Below are positions 23,102-35,357 of a stretch of 64,000 nt of DNA, in pieces; position 1 is the first letter of the stretch, and every line of letters begins with the position of its first letter. The notes under the pieces were generated by a model, which was given only the letters and a program-made list of their open reading frames with translations, was not told where the DNA came from and did not search any database. The position numbers and the translations under genes were made by a program. Where the stretch lies: assembly GCA_027563935.2 (NCBI GenBank), contig CM050451.1:26551565-26615564 (forward strand), read 5' to 3'. The stretch is from Costus lasius (taxonomy: Eukaryota; Streptophyta; Magnoliopsida; Zingiberales; Costaceae).

Positions 23102-24605
23102 TGATGCCTTGTATTTTAACAGTAATTTCTAGTATTATTTCACCTCAAATTTAGGTCTATTTTAATGTTTTTATACTCTAATGAGACTTATTTACTTGAT
23201 TGCTTCAGAATCTTCACTCTTTCTCATTTTTGAAGAATTCCTGGTAAAATCACCTGATTTTGAAGTCTTTAGAAAATTCTAAAGTTATGGGGTGATTCCT
23301 TACGAGAAGACGAAGCTATACGTCACATTTGGGCCTGATCCAAGCTACTTTGAAAAATACAGCTAGGTGAATCCAGCGGGATACCGGTGCTTCCACGGGA
23401 TGTCCAGAAATTCACAAAACACATCACGGCCTGCCCCGTGCTTTTGGTGTTCACCCGTGATTCTCTCGGAGGAAGCTTGCATAGAAACGTACAGAAGACT
23501 TCATTGGTGGGTGAACCCTAGGGTTCACCAGTGATTCTTACATGAAAGAACTGCACAGTAAACTTCACAGCTAGATGAACTCGGCGAGGTTCACCCGTGA
23601 TCGTGACTCTGCAGACTGACTTTCATTCGGTTTTTCTTCGATTTTTAGCCCTAGAAAAATCCAAAAAAGGCAAAAAAAATATGTTTTGGAAAGCTAAGAG
23701 AGATGCGAATCCAAAGAATATAAAAGCCCTCTTTATTGTTGCCAAATTTTTGAGCAATTAGTGCATGAAGTGGTTAGGGCGAACGGAAGAGGCGACACAA
23801 CGTTTTCGGGGCGATTTTGAAAGATTGGAGCGTCAGATCTTCACGATTTTTGAGGATCTTGTTCAGTTCATACTCTCCTTCCTCTCCAAAACATTTTGTA
23901 GCAATTTTTTCTGATATTTTAGAGAGATTTATGCGAGCTTTCATGACTATTGTAGCGTAAAAACCCTTTTCGGGACTTAGTTGAAGTCCACTGATAAATT
24001 TTTTCTTGCAATTTTAATCGATTATGTTATTTTGATGTTCATACTATCATATTTTACCTTGGTATTGTTATTTCTTGATATTGCTTTGGCCGCGTAGTAT
24101 CATGTGGTAGTTGACACTATCCTGACCGAGAGAAGGATCGTGTTGGCGAATTCCCTAAGTAAAACTTGCGAATCTTTGACACGAGAGTGCTTAGATTTCG
24201 CTTGAGGTTAACATAATTGTCCATCGAAATCATTGGTTTATCTGGAGCGATCCACTGTGAGAGTAGGAGAACGTTCTGGATAGGCACTAGGGTGTACCAA
24301 CCGAGAGGGGACATCCTGTACTTTAGGGAGGATTCCTTATGCAATACTATGAACTCATTTAATAAATAATTTTTAGTATAATTAGATTTATCAGTGTGGT
24401 GGATACCAAAGTCCCGATTTCTCTCATATAGATATCTTCCGCATCGTTGTGACTGAATTCTTGTTCTTGCTTACTGCTTGCAAAACCCTATTTCGAATCG
24501 CTTAGCTTTTGAGACTTAGATTTTCTAGTACTTAACCATGCTCCTTATGGGTTCGACAACCTTTTTTATTACTTCGACATTACCGTGCACTTGCGGAAAG
24601 TGTCA
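23102..24605 (+). mobile_element. Solo LTR D, Athila/Tat-like
   Basis: Starts TGATGCC and ends AAAGTGTCA, with perfect 5-bp duplications TAATG at 23097-23101 and 24606-24610. A TATA box (TATAAAAG, 23719-23726) lies about 620 bases in. The last part has the ACTTCGAC...CCGTGCACTTGCGG signature that also closes the LTRs of elements A and B (there on the minus strand), so D belongs to the same broad group in plus orientation. Nothing internal is left. Confidence 0.9.
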
Positions 24606-24819
24606 TAATGCTACAAAATTTCTCTATCTCTTACTACTTTTAGAATATGTGGAATCAACAATAGTTGTTTTATCGGTTGGAGTAGTTGGCATATCATGTG
24701 AGCTTGACTCATCGTTATCACCATCCCCTATGTTATGTAAGTCAAAAGCTAGATGCTCGTTGAGGTCTTCACTTTCTTTTCTCCATGTCTGAATAAACTC
24801 ACCATAAGTGCTTGATAGG

Positions 24820-25763
24820 TGTTACGCCTGATTTTTGCAGGCCCGGGCTAAACTCACTGGGGCTGGGTGGCGGCCCAAGCCCACTCCATGGACATGACTT
24901 AGAAGCTCGGATTTGGAGTCAGTAGCATGGTCAACCCTAAATCGGAAATGAAATCAGCCGTGCGGACGTCGTCTTCCTCGCTAAAAGCAGAGACGTGGGG
25001 CGGCGACATTCGTGGCGGATGACGTCTCTAGGCGGTTCTGACGGGTTCTCCAGCAGTTGAAGCGGGCGATGCAGAGCGTGGCGGACATGGTCCACATGAG
25101 CGGGGGAAGCGAAGGCATCTCCTTCCCCTTTAAAAGTCCGAGTAGGCGGACGAGAGAGGTGGGTGTGAGTGCTGGGGAGTGCCACCACCGGCGACGGCGA
25201 GGACACCGTTGTCCCTTCCAGAGCGGGGGCTCTGATGCCGCCAGGGGCGAAGATGGGTTCAAGCGACTGTACCATCAACGGCGAGCATGCCGTTGACGAG
25301 AGGGAGTGAGGACGAGGGTTTTTGTAGCTCGAAGTAGTGCACAATAGAAAGTGAAATTTCCCTATACATATGGTTGTCTTCTCCGGCGAGTCTTTCCCTG
25401 TCTTTTGGCGGTATTTCCATATTTCCGGCGGCGAAGGTCTATCTCCAGGTTTCCACCATTTCCAGCAAGATCCAGAGGTCCAGCGAGCTGCTAGGGGGCG
25501 GCGATGAGGCTGAGGGCGAAGAGGGGTCTCCACCCTGCCAGCATGCCCTGTTCTCCAGCGACATACATAGGTGGCGAGCGCAGCTGAAGCATGACGAAGA
25601 CGATGGCACGCGTGGAGTTTCGAATGCGTTGGCCAGTATTCAAAATGATGCAGTGTTGACCAGGTGGCTGAGTTAAACATGGAGGGTCAAAATCAAGATG
25701 AAAATTTTGACCATTGGGCATGCAGTTGTATGTTCTTTAGAGAACGATTCGTGGAGTGTGACA
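24820..25763 (+). repeat. 5' LTR of E1
   Basis: Starts TGTTACGCC and ends GAGTGTGACA. It has a TATA-like TTTAAAAG at 25129-25136. It shares blocks with the R1 LTR (GCGACATTCGTGGCGGATGA near 25000). ATAGG precedes it at 24815-24819. Confidence 0.88.
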
Positions 25764-25766
25764 AAT

Positions 25767-25778
25767 TGGTATCAGAGC
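25767..25778 (+). other. Primer-binding site of E1 (initiator Met tRNA)
   Basis: TGGTATCAGAGC, three bases after the LTR end, the standard Met-tRNA primer site. Confidence 0.95.
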
Positions 25779-26508
25779 TAGTTTTTTGTGGGCCCATACC
25801 CATAGGTCTTGGTGCAGTCAACACGGCTAAGTCTCCCGGAAAATTGAAGGTCAGGAGCAAGTTTCGGAAGATCGCGCACACAGTTAGAGGATCGTCAGAG
25901 AACGTTTGGCCCTAGCGCGACAAGGGTGTCAAAGCTAAGGTAACGGCTAAATTGACTGACAATATGGTGAATCAGGCAGATCGCATAGCACGATTGGAGC
26001 AGGTGCTCGGCTTGAGGGGTGAGGGGGACAATGCTGTCATTCCCCAGGTTGAGCATCTACAGCGGACAGTGGAGCAACAACGGTTGCAGATTGTCACTCT
26101 GCAACAGACCGTGGAGAGTCTGATAGACCTGCCAGAGCAGATGGTAGGGTTGCAGGCAGAGATCGTTGTGTTGTGCCTGGCTCTAGCGCAGGCACAATGA
26201 ACTGCACCCATGGCAACGAAGGCTCCCAAGCCAAATATGCGTATCCTTGAACCAGCGACGTTCAGAGGGGTCCGATCATCCAGAGAGGTGAAGAATTTCA
26301 TTTGGGATATGGAGCAACTGTTCTCTACGAGCCATGTTCCAGAAGGAGAACGAGTGCAGGTGTGCATTGCGTATCTCACAGCCGACGTGAAACTTTGGTA
26401 GAGGAACAAAGTTAGCTCAACGTTGGGGGCTTCTAGTTGGCCATGGGAGACCCTCCGCGAGGAATTGCAGTGGCAGTTTCTTCCCAGGTATTCAGCAGAC
26501 TAAGCTCG

Positions 26509-27885
26509 TGATAAGCTTCCGCAAGTGCACGAAATTATCGAAGTAATAAAAAGATTATCATTCCCAATGAGGACTACGTAGTTAAGTACTGACTTCTCGA
26601 CTTGTTTGAATCTAAGCAAACCAAATGGTGAAGAACTTCTAAGTACGAACAATTCAAAAGCAACTTTTAGAGGGTTCAAGTTCTAAGAGAATCGGGATTT
26701 CTGGGTTTCACCACACTAACTATTATGAATCTTATAGGGTGTTTAATTAAGTTAACTCCCTACTCTCGTGACAGTTAACCTAACTAAACCCATTAAGTTC
26801 TATGAAAAGCTGTTAAATCCTTCAGATGAATCCAACCTACTCTCGTGACTGGATTCGAAGGTTTAACTGAAATAGATCGGACGTTGCGATTCACCTCTCG
26901 GTCCTTCTCGCAACGTCTAAGACGCAATCATACGTGGCCAAGTTATGTCACGGAATAAATGCAATCGCAGTCAAATCATGACAATAATTTCGTATAAAAA
27001 GAGTGTGAATAGAGATTAATTCATAAAGGTCAGTGGGCTAAGCCCTAAATCCCGAAACAATGATCTACTCACTCATGTTCTTAAGGAAATACTTTAAGTG
27101 ATGAACAAGCATAGATCTAGTAAAAATCGCAAAGAATTCACTAAGACCACAATAAAATCGGCTTCCCCTCGATCTGGAGATGAAGAAGAGTCGATTAATC
27201 TTTGCTTTTGCATGAAATGTCGTCAGAATTTCGCTCGAAAATCAACTTTCGCCCTTGTCGCCGCCGCCGCGCGTGTTCATCCGAAAAACCCTCTCTTTCC
27301 TTGAAAAATTGAATCTTTTATATTTTGACCGGTTTAGAACTCATCAAGGAACAGTTCTGCAAGGTTTGGTTCAAATCCGGCTCGAATCGGTGGAGAATCG
27401 AGTGAAAAACTCGTCGGGTGGACGTTTTTACGGTCTGTAACGAGTTCATGGCCACGACAGTGATTCTTTCTGTGTGTATATCACTTATGTCACAGAAACA
27501 TTCACGGCCCGTAATGGATTTACGGCTTCACCCGTGAAAGTTTATGTGCATATCTATACTTAGCCATTTTTCTGCCCATTGCTCGAACTGGAATTTACGG
27601 CCAACCCAGAATTACGGCCAAGGCCGTAATTCTTGCGTTCTTCACTATTTCAGCTCCAAATTTGATGTGTAAGCTCGTGATCTCTTCAGGAATCATGCTT
27701 TGGCTTTAAAACTCCTGAAATCCTTAATTTTTGGGTGATTTTACCTATATTTTCATAAAAACCAAGAAAAGTGAAGATTCTGTGCAAAGTGAAGTAAAAA
27801 TACCGAAATAAGTATAAAATCATGCAAATAAGCTCAAAATATGATCTAAAATATAGGCAAAACATGGTGTAAATGCAACACATCA
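26509..27885 (-). repeat. 3' LTR of element A
   Basis: On the plus strand it starts TGATAAGCTTCCGCAAGTGC and ends AACACATCA; similar to 40549-42004. It contains clusters of ACGGCC/GGCCGT inverted motifs near 27560-27635. Confidence 0.9.
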
Positions 27886-27906
27886 AAATACCCTAGACTT
27901 AGAATT

Positions 27907-27924
27907 TTGCTTGTCCTCAAGCAA
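27907..27924 (-). other. Perfect 7-bp hairpin next to the 3' LTR of A
   Basis: On the element strand TTGCTTG-AGGA-CAAGCAA folds with a 7-bp stem and AGGA loop, just upstream of the polypurine region and LTR. An identical core with an 8-bp stem is in element B at 53990-54009. Confidence 0.7.
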
Positions 27925-28247
27925 TGTATCAGTATGAAATAAGGATGTAAAGATGAGGAATGCTCAACGGCGGGTCGGCGAATGAACGGCGATTCACGAT
28001 GAAATCCGGCGGAAATCCGGTGGCAGATGGCTGGAAATCACTCGCTAGAAGTAGGGAAAGGGAGGTGGAAGGGTTTCGTCGCTGCTCGTGGGAGGAATCG
28101 TTGAAAATCGGCGAATTACGAGCATGGGCGTAACCCTAAGTCGCCAGTGAAGTTTAAACCGTAAGAACTTACGATCCGTAAACACGTCACGGCTTCGGCC
28201 GTAAACCTTCCTTAGTGTATAGTGTCCAGCCATGTTTAGTTATATGC

Positions 28248-30653
28248 TGTTAGGGAATGCCGGGTGTAATTTAAAATTTTTGCAGTCCCAGGACGCAGCG
28301 GAAGAAGCATTACACCCGAAACACATTCCAGTCCCAAGGATCCATGCGAGGGAGAGAACACAAGGATGTGTTAGGGTTAGTACCTTTATTGCTTGTTAGG
28401 ATGAAGGTGCCAAGTTGAAGACGCCCAAGTGTTCGTCCTCTACAAGTATCCACGCATCGACTCCTTGATCGTTGCTCCCTTCCACGCTTGGTGCTAGCCT
28501 CGGGAAGAGAATCAAGCCTTATCACTCTCTTCAAAACTTGCGCCACCTCCAAGGTAGAAGCGCCAAGAAGAGATGAGGAGGAAGATGATGCGCCAAGTAC
28601 TTCCTTCTTCTTCTTTGCTTGCGCCACCTCCAAGGTGCGCCTATGGCCAAGGGACGATGAGGGCTTGTGGCAAGAAGACGCCACCAAGCTCAAAGAATCC
28701 TTGCGCCAAGAAGATGAGAAGAAGAACAAGAAGAACTTGCTTGCGCCTTTGATGGAAGAAGGAGAGCTCCAAGCCCTCAAGTTGTCGCCACCTTAAACTT
28801 CCAATTCTCTCCAAGAGATGTCGCCACCAAGCCCTTCTCCAAGTTGCGCCAAGAGGAGAAGAAGGAGAAGAAGGCTTGCGGCTACAAAGAGGAGGAAGGT
28901 TGCGCCACCTTGATGTTGTCGCCCTTTGCCCTAGCTCACACCTCTCTATGTTTGTTCACACCTCCAAGGAATCGAACCAACAACAACAAGAGAGGGCGGC
29001 AAGGGTCCTATTAATAGGACAAGGGGCGGCTAGGGCAATGGCTAGGATCATGCCAAGTGGGCGGCTAGGATGAGAGGGGTTTGTGGTAAGGAAAGTCTCC
29101 AAGACTTTGCCATAAACCTTATTCAACCTATCCTTATTTTCCCAATAGCCATATCAGCCCAAGACATGCCTTAGAGGCATTCTTTCCATCCAAGGAGAAG
29201 GGCTAGGCGTAACATGCAAGAGGTATTTGGCTAGGGTAAGGGTTTGAGTGCATGTAGGGTTTATGAGATAAGGAAAGTCTCCAAGACTTTACCATAAACA
29301 TCTCCCTACTTCTCATATGCGCTCAAGCTCTTTCCAAAAGAGTCCTCAAGCCATATCAGCCCCAATACTTACCATAGAGACAAGATACCATGAAGGGATG
29401 AAGGGGGAGGCGCCACTTCCTTCCAAAGGAAGCAACTTATGCCACCCACACCCCATTATGCCCCTAGGCGCCAATGGGGTTGGGTTTCTCCCCATTATAC
29501 CCTTTTAAGCCAATTCCCTCTTCATGACAACTTATTATTGGGCCTCATTGGATAATGAGCTAGCCCAAACTTCATGGCATGGGTTGATTAAGCCATTGGA
29601 TCCAATCCAATGCAACCCTAATCCAAATGTGACCAATTAAGGTCAATTTCGGGTCAACCTGCCAAAAATGAAGTTTGGCTCCAATAACTTTCTTCCAACT
29701 CATCAGGCCCATTGGCGCTGATGAAATCTTCCAAATGGATCCAAGTTATCCAATAACTTGATCCAAAGGCTTCTGATTAAAGCAACGTCAAGAGTCTATT
29801 GCGTGTGACCCCGTAGGATCCATATGACGATGGCAATGATGTAAACATCATAAGTAGTGAGGGGTATCTAGCAACACATCACTACTACCCATGTCATAGG
29901 ACTTAAGTCATTATGGCAACAACTCCTAACGAGCAACGAGGATTCCCATTGCATTATAGATCCCTTTGCCTAAACTGATATCCTGCCATTGGAATAGTCT
30001 CAAGTTTATTATCCAATGCATTGGTCATGACTTAACTAGTGTGGCCACACATTCCTGTCATGCACCAATAAGGTGGGGCGCCCCGTGGTGGATATCATGC
30101 TTCCTCGGAAGGAAGGGGCAAATCCTACTATTGGTCATCCATGTCTCTACGTGACTTATGACATGCCCAATGACAGTCGTTTTGATCTCCCAATTACGGA
30201 GAGACGTAAGACTGTATTAAAGCATACCCTTCATCAAGTCTAGACATGAATACCTCAAGTCTAAGGATCAATGCAAACCTCTTGCATGTGAGATTGACTC
30301 GTTGACTAGACAAGTCAATCCTCACGGTGGATCACTCCAGTGCATCCAATGCACCTGTATGTCTGCGTTACTGTGCCCTGCACCTAACCAGCCCATACAC
30401 CAGTCTCACATGTACCAAAGCTATCCCATATCTGCTAAGGTACCTTGACTGGGGATAGCTTGTGAGAATGGATCCAATCCAAACTCCTGGGACATTATAT
30501 ATGCAATTCAATACATCAACGCAGGTAAAGCAATCTGCATAATAACGACCATGCCTTTATTGATTATATCAATTTCATTAATTCTATCAAAGTACATTCA
30601 AGCAATGCCTGACCATGTCCATACATTGGTCTGTAGGGCATATACACCAACAA
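28248..30653 (-). repeat. 3' LTR of Angela-1
   Basis: Plus-strand ends TGTTAGGGAATGCC and ACACCAACA. Paired opposing open frames near 28310-28796 recur at 35420-35906 because they are LTR sequence, not genes. The polypurine tract (minus AAGTGGGAGATT) adjoins it at 30654-30665. Confidence 0.93.
29836..29851 (-). other. Hairpin in the Angela-1 LTR (3' copy)
   Basis: On the element strand ATGATG-TTTA-CATCAT folds with a 6-bp stem four bases after a 28-base block (29856-29883) that is identical in Angela-2. The other LTR carries it at 36946-36961. Confidence 0.6.
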
Positions 30654-30665
30654 TCTCCCACTTGC

Positions 30666-33600
30666 ACTAAGACCAAGGGCAACTGATGTTTAATCAGTCC
30701 CTATGTCTCTAGTATGACTTATTTAGCTTCCGCTGCGCCAGAGGCTACGTCAGTGGGTTTTTCCAGATTGCTATCTGTGTTTATTTTAACTAGTTTGAAT
30801 CATCATCTTTATCCATGATCTCTAAGATCAGATGATATCGCTGCAGTACATACTTGAGTGCTAAGTTCCTTTACACATGCTTACGGCCCCAGTAAGAACT
30901 ATACTGGACCATCAAGCATCAGGGACTAAATCAAGTTCAAATGAATGAAGCTGCTTCCTTGGCTGCCACAAGAAGCTGCAATGTACTCAGCCTTATTGTA
31001 GAATTTGCCACTGCAGTTTGCATAAAGCTCTTTCAGCCAACAACACCACATCAAGGCAAAAAGCAAATCCTGACTGTGATCGATGGTCATTAGACCGGAA
31101 CGAAGTGTCAGTGTACCCAGTACACAAAGTTCTTCCTGTCTATCACAGACTAAAATTCAATCCTTTATACTTCCCAAGTACGAAGGATTGCTTTCACAGC
31201 TATCCAGTGTTTGAACACTAGGATCTGATTGAAACTTACTGGCCATGCTCCAAGCATTCGCCACACATAGTCTTGTGCTAGTTGCACAAAACATGATCTA
31301 TCCTATACCCAATGTATTAGGACTATAGAATCATGTTGTCTCTCTCCTGCTGTGTCAAAAGACATTGCATCATGCAGAGAATCAGACCATGTCTCTCTGG
31401 AAGGTATCATCCTTTGGAATGATCCAACATGAACCTCTCCAGAATCTCTTGGATGAACGTAGATTGACTAAAGGGCAATGACTTTCTTGGATCCCAGTTG
31501 ATCCACATGCCTAGGATGTAGGCTGCATTCCCTAGGTCATTCTTCTCGAAATACATTCCAAGCCTGTACTTCACCGCGTGAAGAGCTGGGATGTCATTTC
31601 AAGTGAGGAGAATATCGTCAATCAATTAGAACAAGAAACATTATGATGCTTCCACTGATCTTCTTGTAAACACAGGATACTTGTATAATACCATACATAT
31701 CTTTATGGCGACTGTATGAAAATATTTTGGCTATTTCCATCTAGACATCCTCTTCCAGACGTCCATTAAGAAAAGCAATTTTCATAACAACACGCTATAA
31801 CAGAACATGCAATTAAGACAAGTAGATACCTAATGGACTCAAACAAAGCTATCGGTGAAAAATTTCATCAATATCCACCCAGTGGACTTATCCGAAATTT
31901 CATTCACTAGCTTGTCATCATAGGTAACAATGTTACCTTTCATGTCTATCTTCCAAGAAGATCCACATACAGCCTCTGGGTGTTACCCCTTTGGCGGCTC
32001 AATCAAGTCCCACACTTGATTAGCAGACATGGAGTCCATTATGGTTCTTATGGCGCTCAGCCATTTCTTGGAATCTGGTCCACTGACCGCTTCCATTTCC
32101 TCATAAGTCTTTAGGTTCATCCTAGATGAAAAATTCGTCATGCCCACAACCTGTGAGAGTATTTCGAATCCATTCAGACTCATGTGATTCCTGTGTTACT
32201 TGAACCTCAGGTTGACTTTTCAACCTGCATGTGTGAATCTACTCTCCATTTGTGTCTAACTGTATTGTGGTTGATTTTTGGACCTTGTCCTAATCAAATC
32301 TACTCCCACCAGCTTCTTTCAAAAAAATATCTCCTCAAGAAAGACAGCAGTTTGAGCAACAAATATTTTTGTTCTCATCGGGATAGAAGCAGCACTTTCA
32401 GTGCCCCACAAGTACACACTATGGAGTGTAAGAACAGTTGCTTGCATGGCCTCTAAAGGAAGTAAATTTGCATGACTATTCAAAGGTGGAACCACATCCA
32501 ATGTGTTCCCTTTTCTTTCTTTGAATTTTACCACACAGTTGTGGTGTTCCAAGTAAGCTGTGAGACAACCCCACACTCCTCAAGATAGTCATCAAATTCT
32601 TCACTTCCTACTTTGATCCAATCAAAGGGTTTTAATAGATTCTCCAATTCGATTCTATACTTCATTTCTTAACTTCTTGGATTTCTCCAAAGTTACGTGT
32701 TGGATATGACATATCCCAACTTAATGAAGTATACCACTTAGTGCTTGTCTCCATGGGTCTACACACATTGCTGTGCACTAGATCCAACAAACATCTAACC
32801 TCTCTCTCCTTCCTAAATGAAGGTAGCATCTGCCATCTTGTCCATTAGACAAGGCTCACATATATCATAACCCTGAAAGGATAATAATCCCAATAGTCCA
32901 TGGACTTTTGGATGTGACTTATGTCTTATGGCCCAAGAGACAATGCAAAGAGATGGTATTGATTGAATCATTGGACTTGATCTATCCAGTGTTACATACA
33001 GAACTACAAGCTATCATCAATTGTACCACTACTATAGAACATTCCAGATTTAAGGAAATACCAATTTATTTCAAACTGAAAATCCATTCAAAATAATGGA
33101 CATAATGTTCTAATACAAAAGCTAGTACATAATAGCAAAGTTCTAGTTGAAGTCTTTGAAGGTAGTGAGATGACATCAACAGCAGCATCCAATGCTCCGT
33201 CCCTGACTCGAAAGTCGATCCCATCAAGCCTTATTGTCCTACTTCTTTTGAGCCCCTGCATATGAAAAACATATGTAAGCTCCTCATGCGGTACCCAGTA
33301 CCCATGAATAAGAAGTAGACATAAAGACCTCAGTAACACAATACCTGAAGCAGATGGATAACATCCCTTCTTTTGTGCCATGCTCTTCCTGGGCCTTAAT
33401 CCATCCTGAAATTTCCATGCATTCCCAGTCTTCCGAAGTTTTAGCTTCGAAGATACGGAACCATAGTCATTCCTAGATTCAGGCAAACACCCAGAAGATC
33501 CAACAACACTCTCTAGATCACTATTTGAAGTGCCTGGTGTGAAGAGACGTCGAAGATGTATGATCATATCATAGATCCCCATCTCATCACACTCAACCTG

Positions 33601-33849
33601 GACCTCAGGGGTCAAGCACCTCAAAACAAGAGCAGTGTAATGTTCACTATCCACACAATGTTCAAGATAGACATTCCACTCCCACTCTGTACAAAAATAT
33701 ATACAGGGTTGGGTTGGAGGTCTTTCAAGAAGATATACCATATTCTCATGTTCTAGAAGTTTGGACAAAAGTCTGAACCATCTTGTCCAATTTGTTCCAT
33801 CCAGTTTATTTTTAAGAAGTTTCAATCTAGGTTCAGGAGATGGAATCAT
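30666..33849 (-). pseudogene. Eroded gag-pol of Angela-1
   Basis: The minus strand reads a copia gag start (KLDGTNWTRWFRLL) at 33849-33500. A much-changed protease region follows near 33200-33330 and a pre-integrase knuckle (DICEPCLMDKMADATF) near 32800-32870. An RT N-terminal part at 32183-31983 (SMSANQVWDLIEPPKG) and RT C-terminal traces near 31430-31560 (LGNAAYILGMWIN, FSQSTFIQEILER) complete it. Frames change repeatedly, the integrase core is largely missing, and the YVDD motif could not be read. Confidence 0.8.
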
Positions 33850-35344
33850 CTACAATAAGCAAACAAGCAAAATAAGTACTATGATAAAGCATTTAACAAG
33901 GACTTTAAATTAAATGCTATACTCCCACTATTTCCTTAACAAGTTGATAACTCTCAAAACTCAACTTGGAAATACATGAGTGGGATCCTAATTTCACACG
34001 AGGTCTCCACGACTCACGAGGGTGAGTTGAGATGCACAGAGAGTCCCATGCTTCCTTAGGTAGGCATGCCAGCCAATTGTGCCGCGCACAATTCCTCTTA
34101 GTTAAGACAGACTAGGCGCCCTGTGTCCAGCGATGGCTGGATACAACACAGAACCCTATCCTCTCAACAGCTGCCTCTAGTGATTCATCATGTTAGTGAC
34201 ATATGAAAAACTAGTCAAGTCTGGTCCTAACCGTTATGCCCAGGGCCAACGAATTTCCTTGCGAAGGCACGCCCAGGTTAAAACTGGACTGGGGAAATCA
34301 TTGTCACCACACACCTTCTAAAGATAAGTGGGTGTGTCCCACGAGGGTGGGAAACAGTTCACAACACCACGGATCGATAGTTTGATGAGGGCTACGCGTT
34401 AGAAGGCTATCGACTTGATATTGTATTGAGAATTTTTGCATGTTTTTATTCTTTTCTAGCATGCAGTTTTCCTATGGTTATGGCAGCAAAGGAAAAACAT
34501 CACAGGCATGCTATGGACAAAATAATAAACCATCACAGGCATGCTAATTTGGTCGATATGGTCATAGCCCTTTTCATACATATAACTTGTCACGAGCCAT
34601 GTGACATGTTATCGTGCATCCAAGGGTTGCGAGTCCCTGAAGCAAATCAGCCCATGCCAGAAGCCGAAAGCTAGTGTCCTTCCTTCAGCCGCAAGTCCAT
34701 CACCAAGCTTCCAAAGCTGGCGCCACTCTGATATCGGTTGAAGAAGACACCTTGTTGTCTTTGATGAACCTTAACCTATCTTATGTAAACAGTTCTACAT
34801 CTATTCTAAGGAAAGATGAAAATTTTACATCAAGAAGGGGGAGAACCACACGCAGGTGGCAGAAAGATTTTACAAGCATTCATCACAGGTGGAAACATGC
34901 TTCCACATCACAACACAGGAGGGCACCCGCTATGACCATATTAACCCAAGGAAGAGACAAGTGGCGCATATATAAAATTTGAAAAACCGGAATAATCAAA
35001 TTTTATCCCCTTATGCGCCAACTCCATCCAAAGCACTCTCTCAATCAAATTTATGCTAAAATTGGGATCAAGTTTCATGATGATTTCATGGACCCTATCG
35101 GCTGGCAATTTTGTCAGATCAAGAGACCCGGCCAGTCCGAAGACACAATGCCCGTCCTACTTGACAAAACTATGTGCGCCTTTGGTCTTAAATCCATCAT
35201 AAACACAATCCAAATTTCGGCCATAAAATTGATAAAAGAAGTATGGATGAAAGCGCCTTCTAGGTGAATCGCGCATGGATGAAATAAAAATTTTCCAAAA
35301 ATTTTTCACACAAGCAAACGTACACCTTGTGTTTCTCGCAAGTA
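33850..35344 (-). other. Leader (5' untranslated) of Angela-1
   Basis: Between primer site and gag on the minus strand there is about 1.5 kb without a plausible gene, similar in length and position to the leader of Angela-2. It contains a GGCGTGCC/GGCATGCC-rich stretch near 34060-34280. Confidence 0.5.
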
Positions 35345-35356
35345 GCTCTGATACCA
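35345..35356 (-). other. Primer-binding site of Angela-1 (initiator Met tRNA)
   Basis: The minus strand reads TGGTATCAGAGC one base after the LTR end. Confidence 0.95.
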
Positions 35357-35357
35357 C

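Larger units (their letters stand above)
21154..24818 (-). pseudogene. Coding relic of unknown family, split by a TIR element and a solo LTR
   Basis: Three minus-strand segments, 24606-24818, 22964-23096 and 21154-21380, join in one frame of 190 codons plus a stop when the inserted elements and one copy of each target duplication are removed. Only three internal stops occur (24624-24626 TAG, 23010-23012 TAA, 21253-21255 TAG), each one transition away from a Gln codon. The segments read, in order, as an acidic/Ser-Thr-rich part (TYGEFIQTWRKESEDLNEHL), a helical part (LLEMCEAIIENRNQQLPKL), a long Lys/Glu-rich tract and a basic tail (RLVRAYVILGSNKDKFRFFF). A one-base slip in the A9 run at 21172-21180 would let it run on to TAA at 21102. 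The N-terminal part lies beyond E1, outside the window. I do not recognise the family; a charged coiled-coil tail of a Myb/SANT-like or transposase-associated protein is possible. The Lys/Glu tract is low in complexity and lacks stops for that reason alone, so confidence is moderate. Confidence 0.5.

Noticed and set aside
25767..25778. tRNA-like match TGGTATCAGAGC (also at 5044, 35345 and 45776)
   Set aside because: Each sits directly inside an LTR and is a primer-binding site; no tRNA cloverleaf surrounds it.
28310..28796. Overlapping open frames of 102 and 156 codons on opposite strands, repeated exactly at 35420-35906
   Set aside because: They lie inside the two LTRs of Angela-1 and recur only because the LTRs are duplicated; no domain is recognisable.
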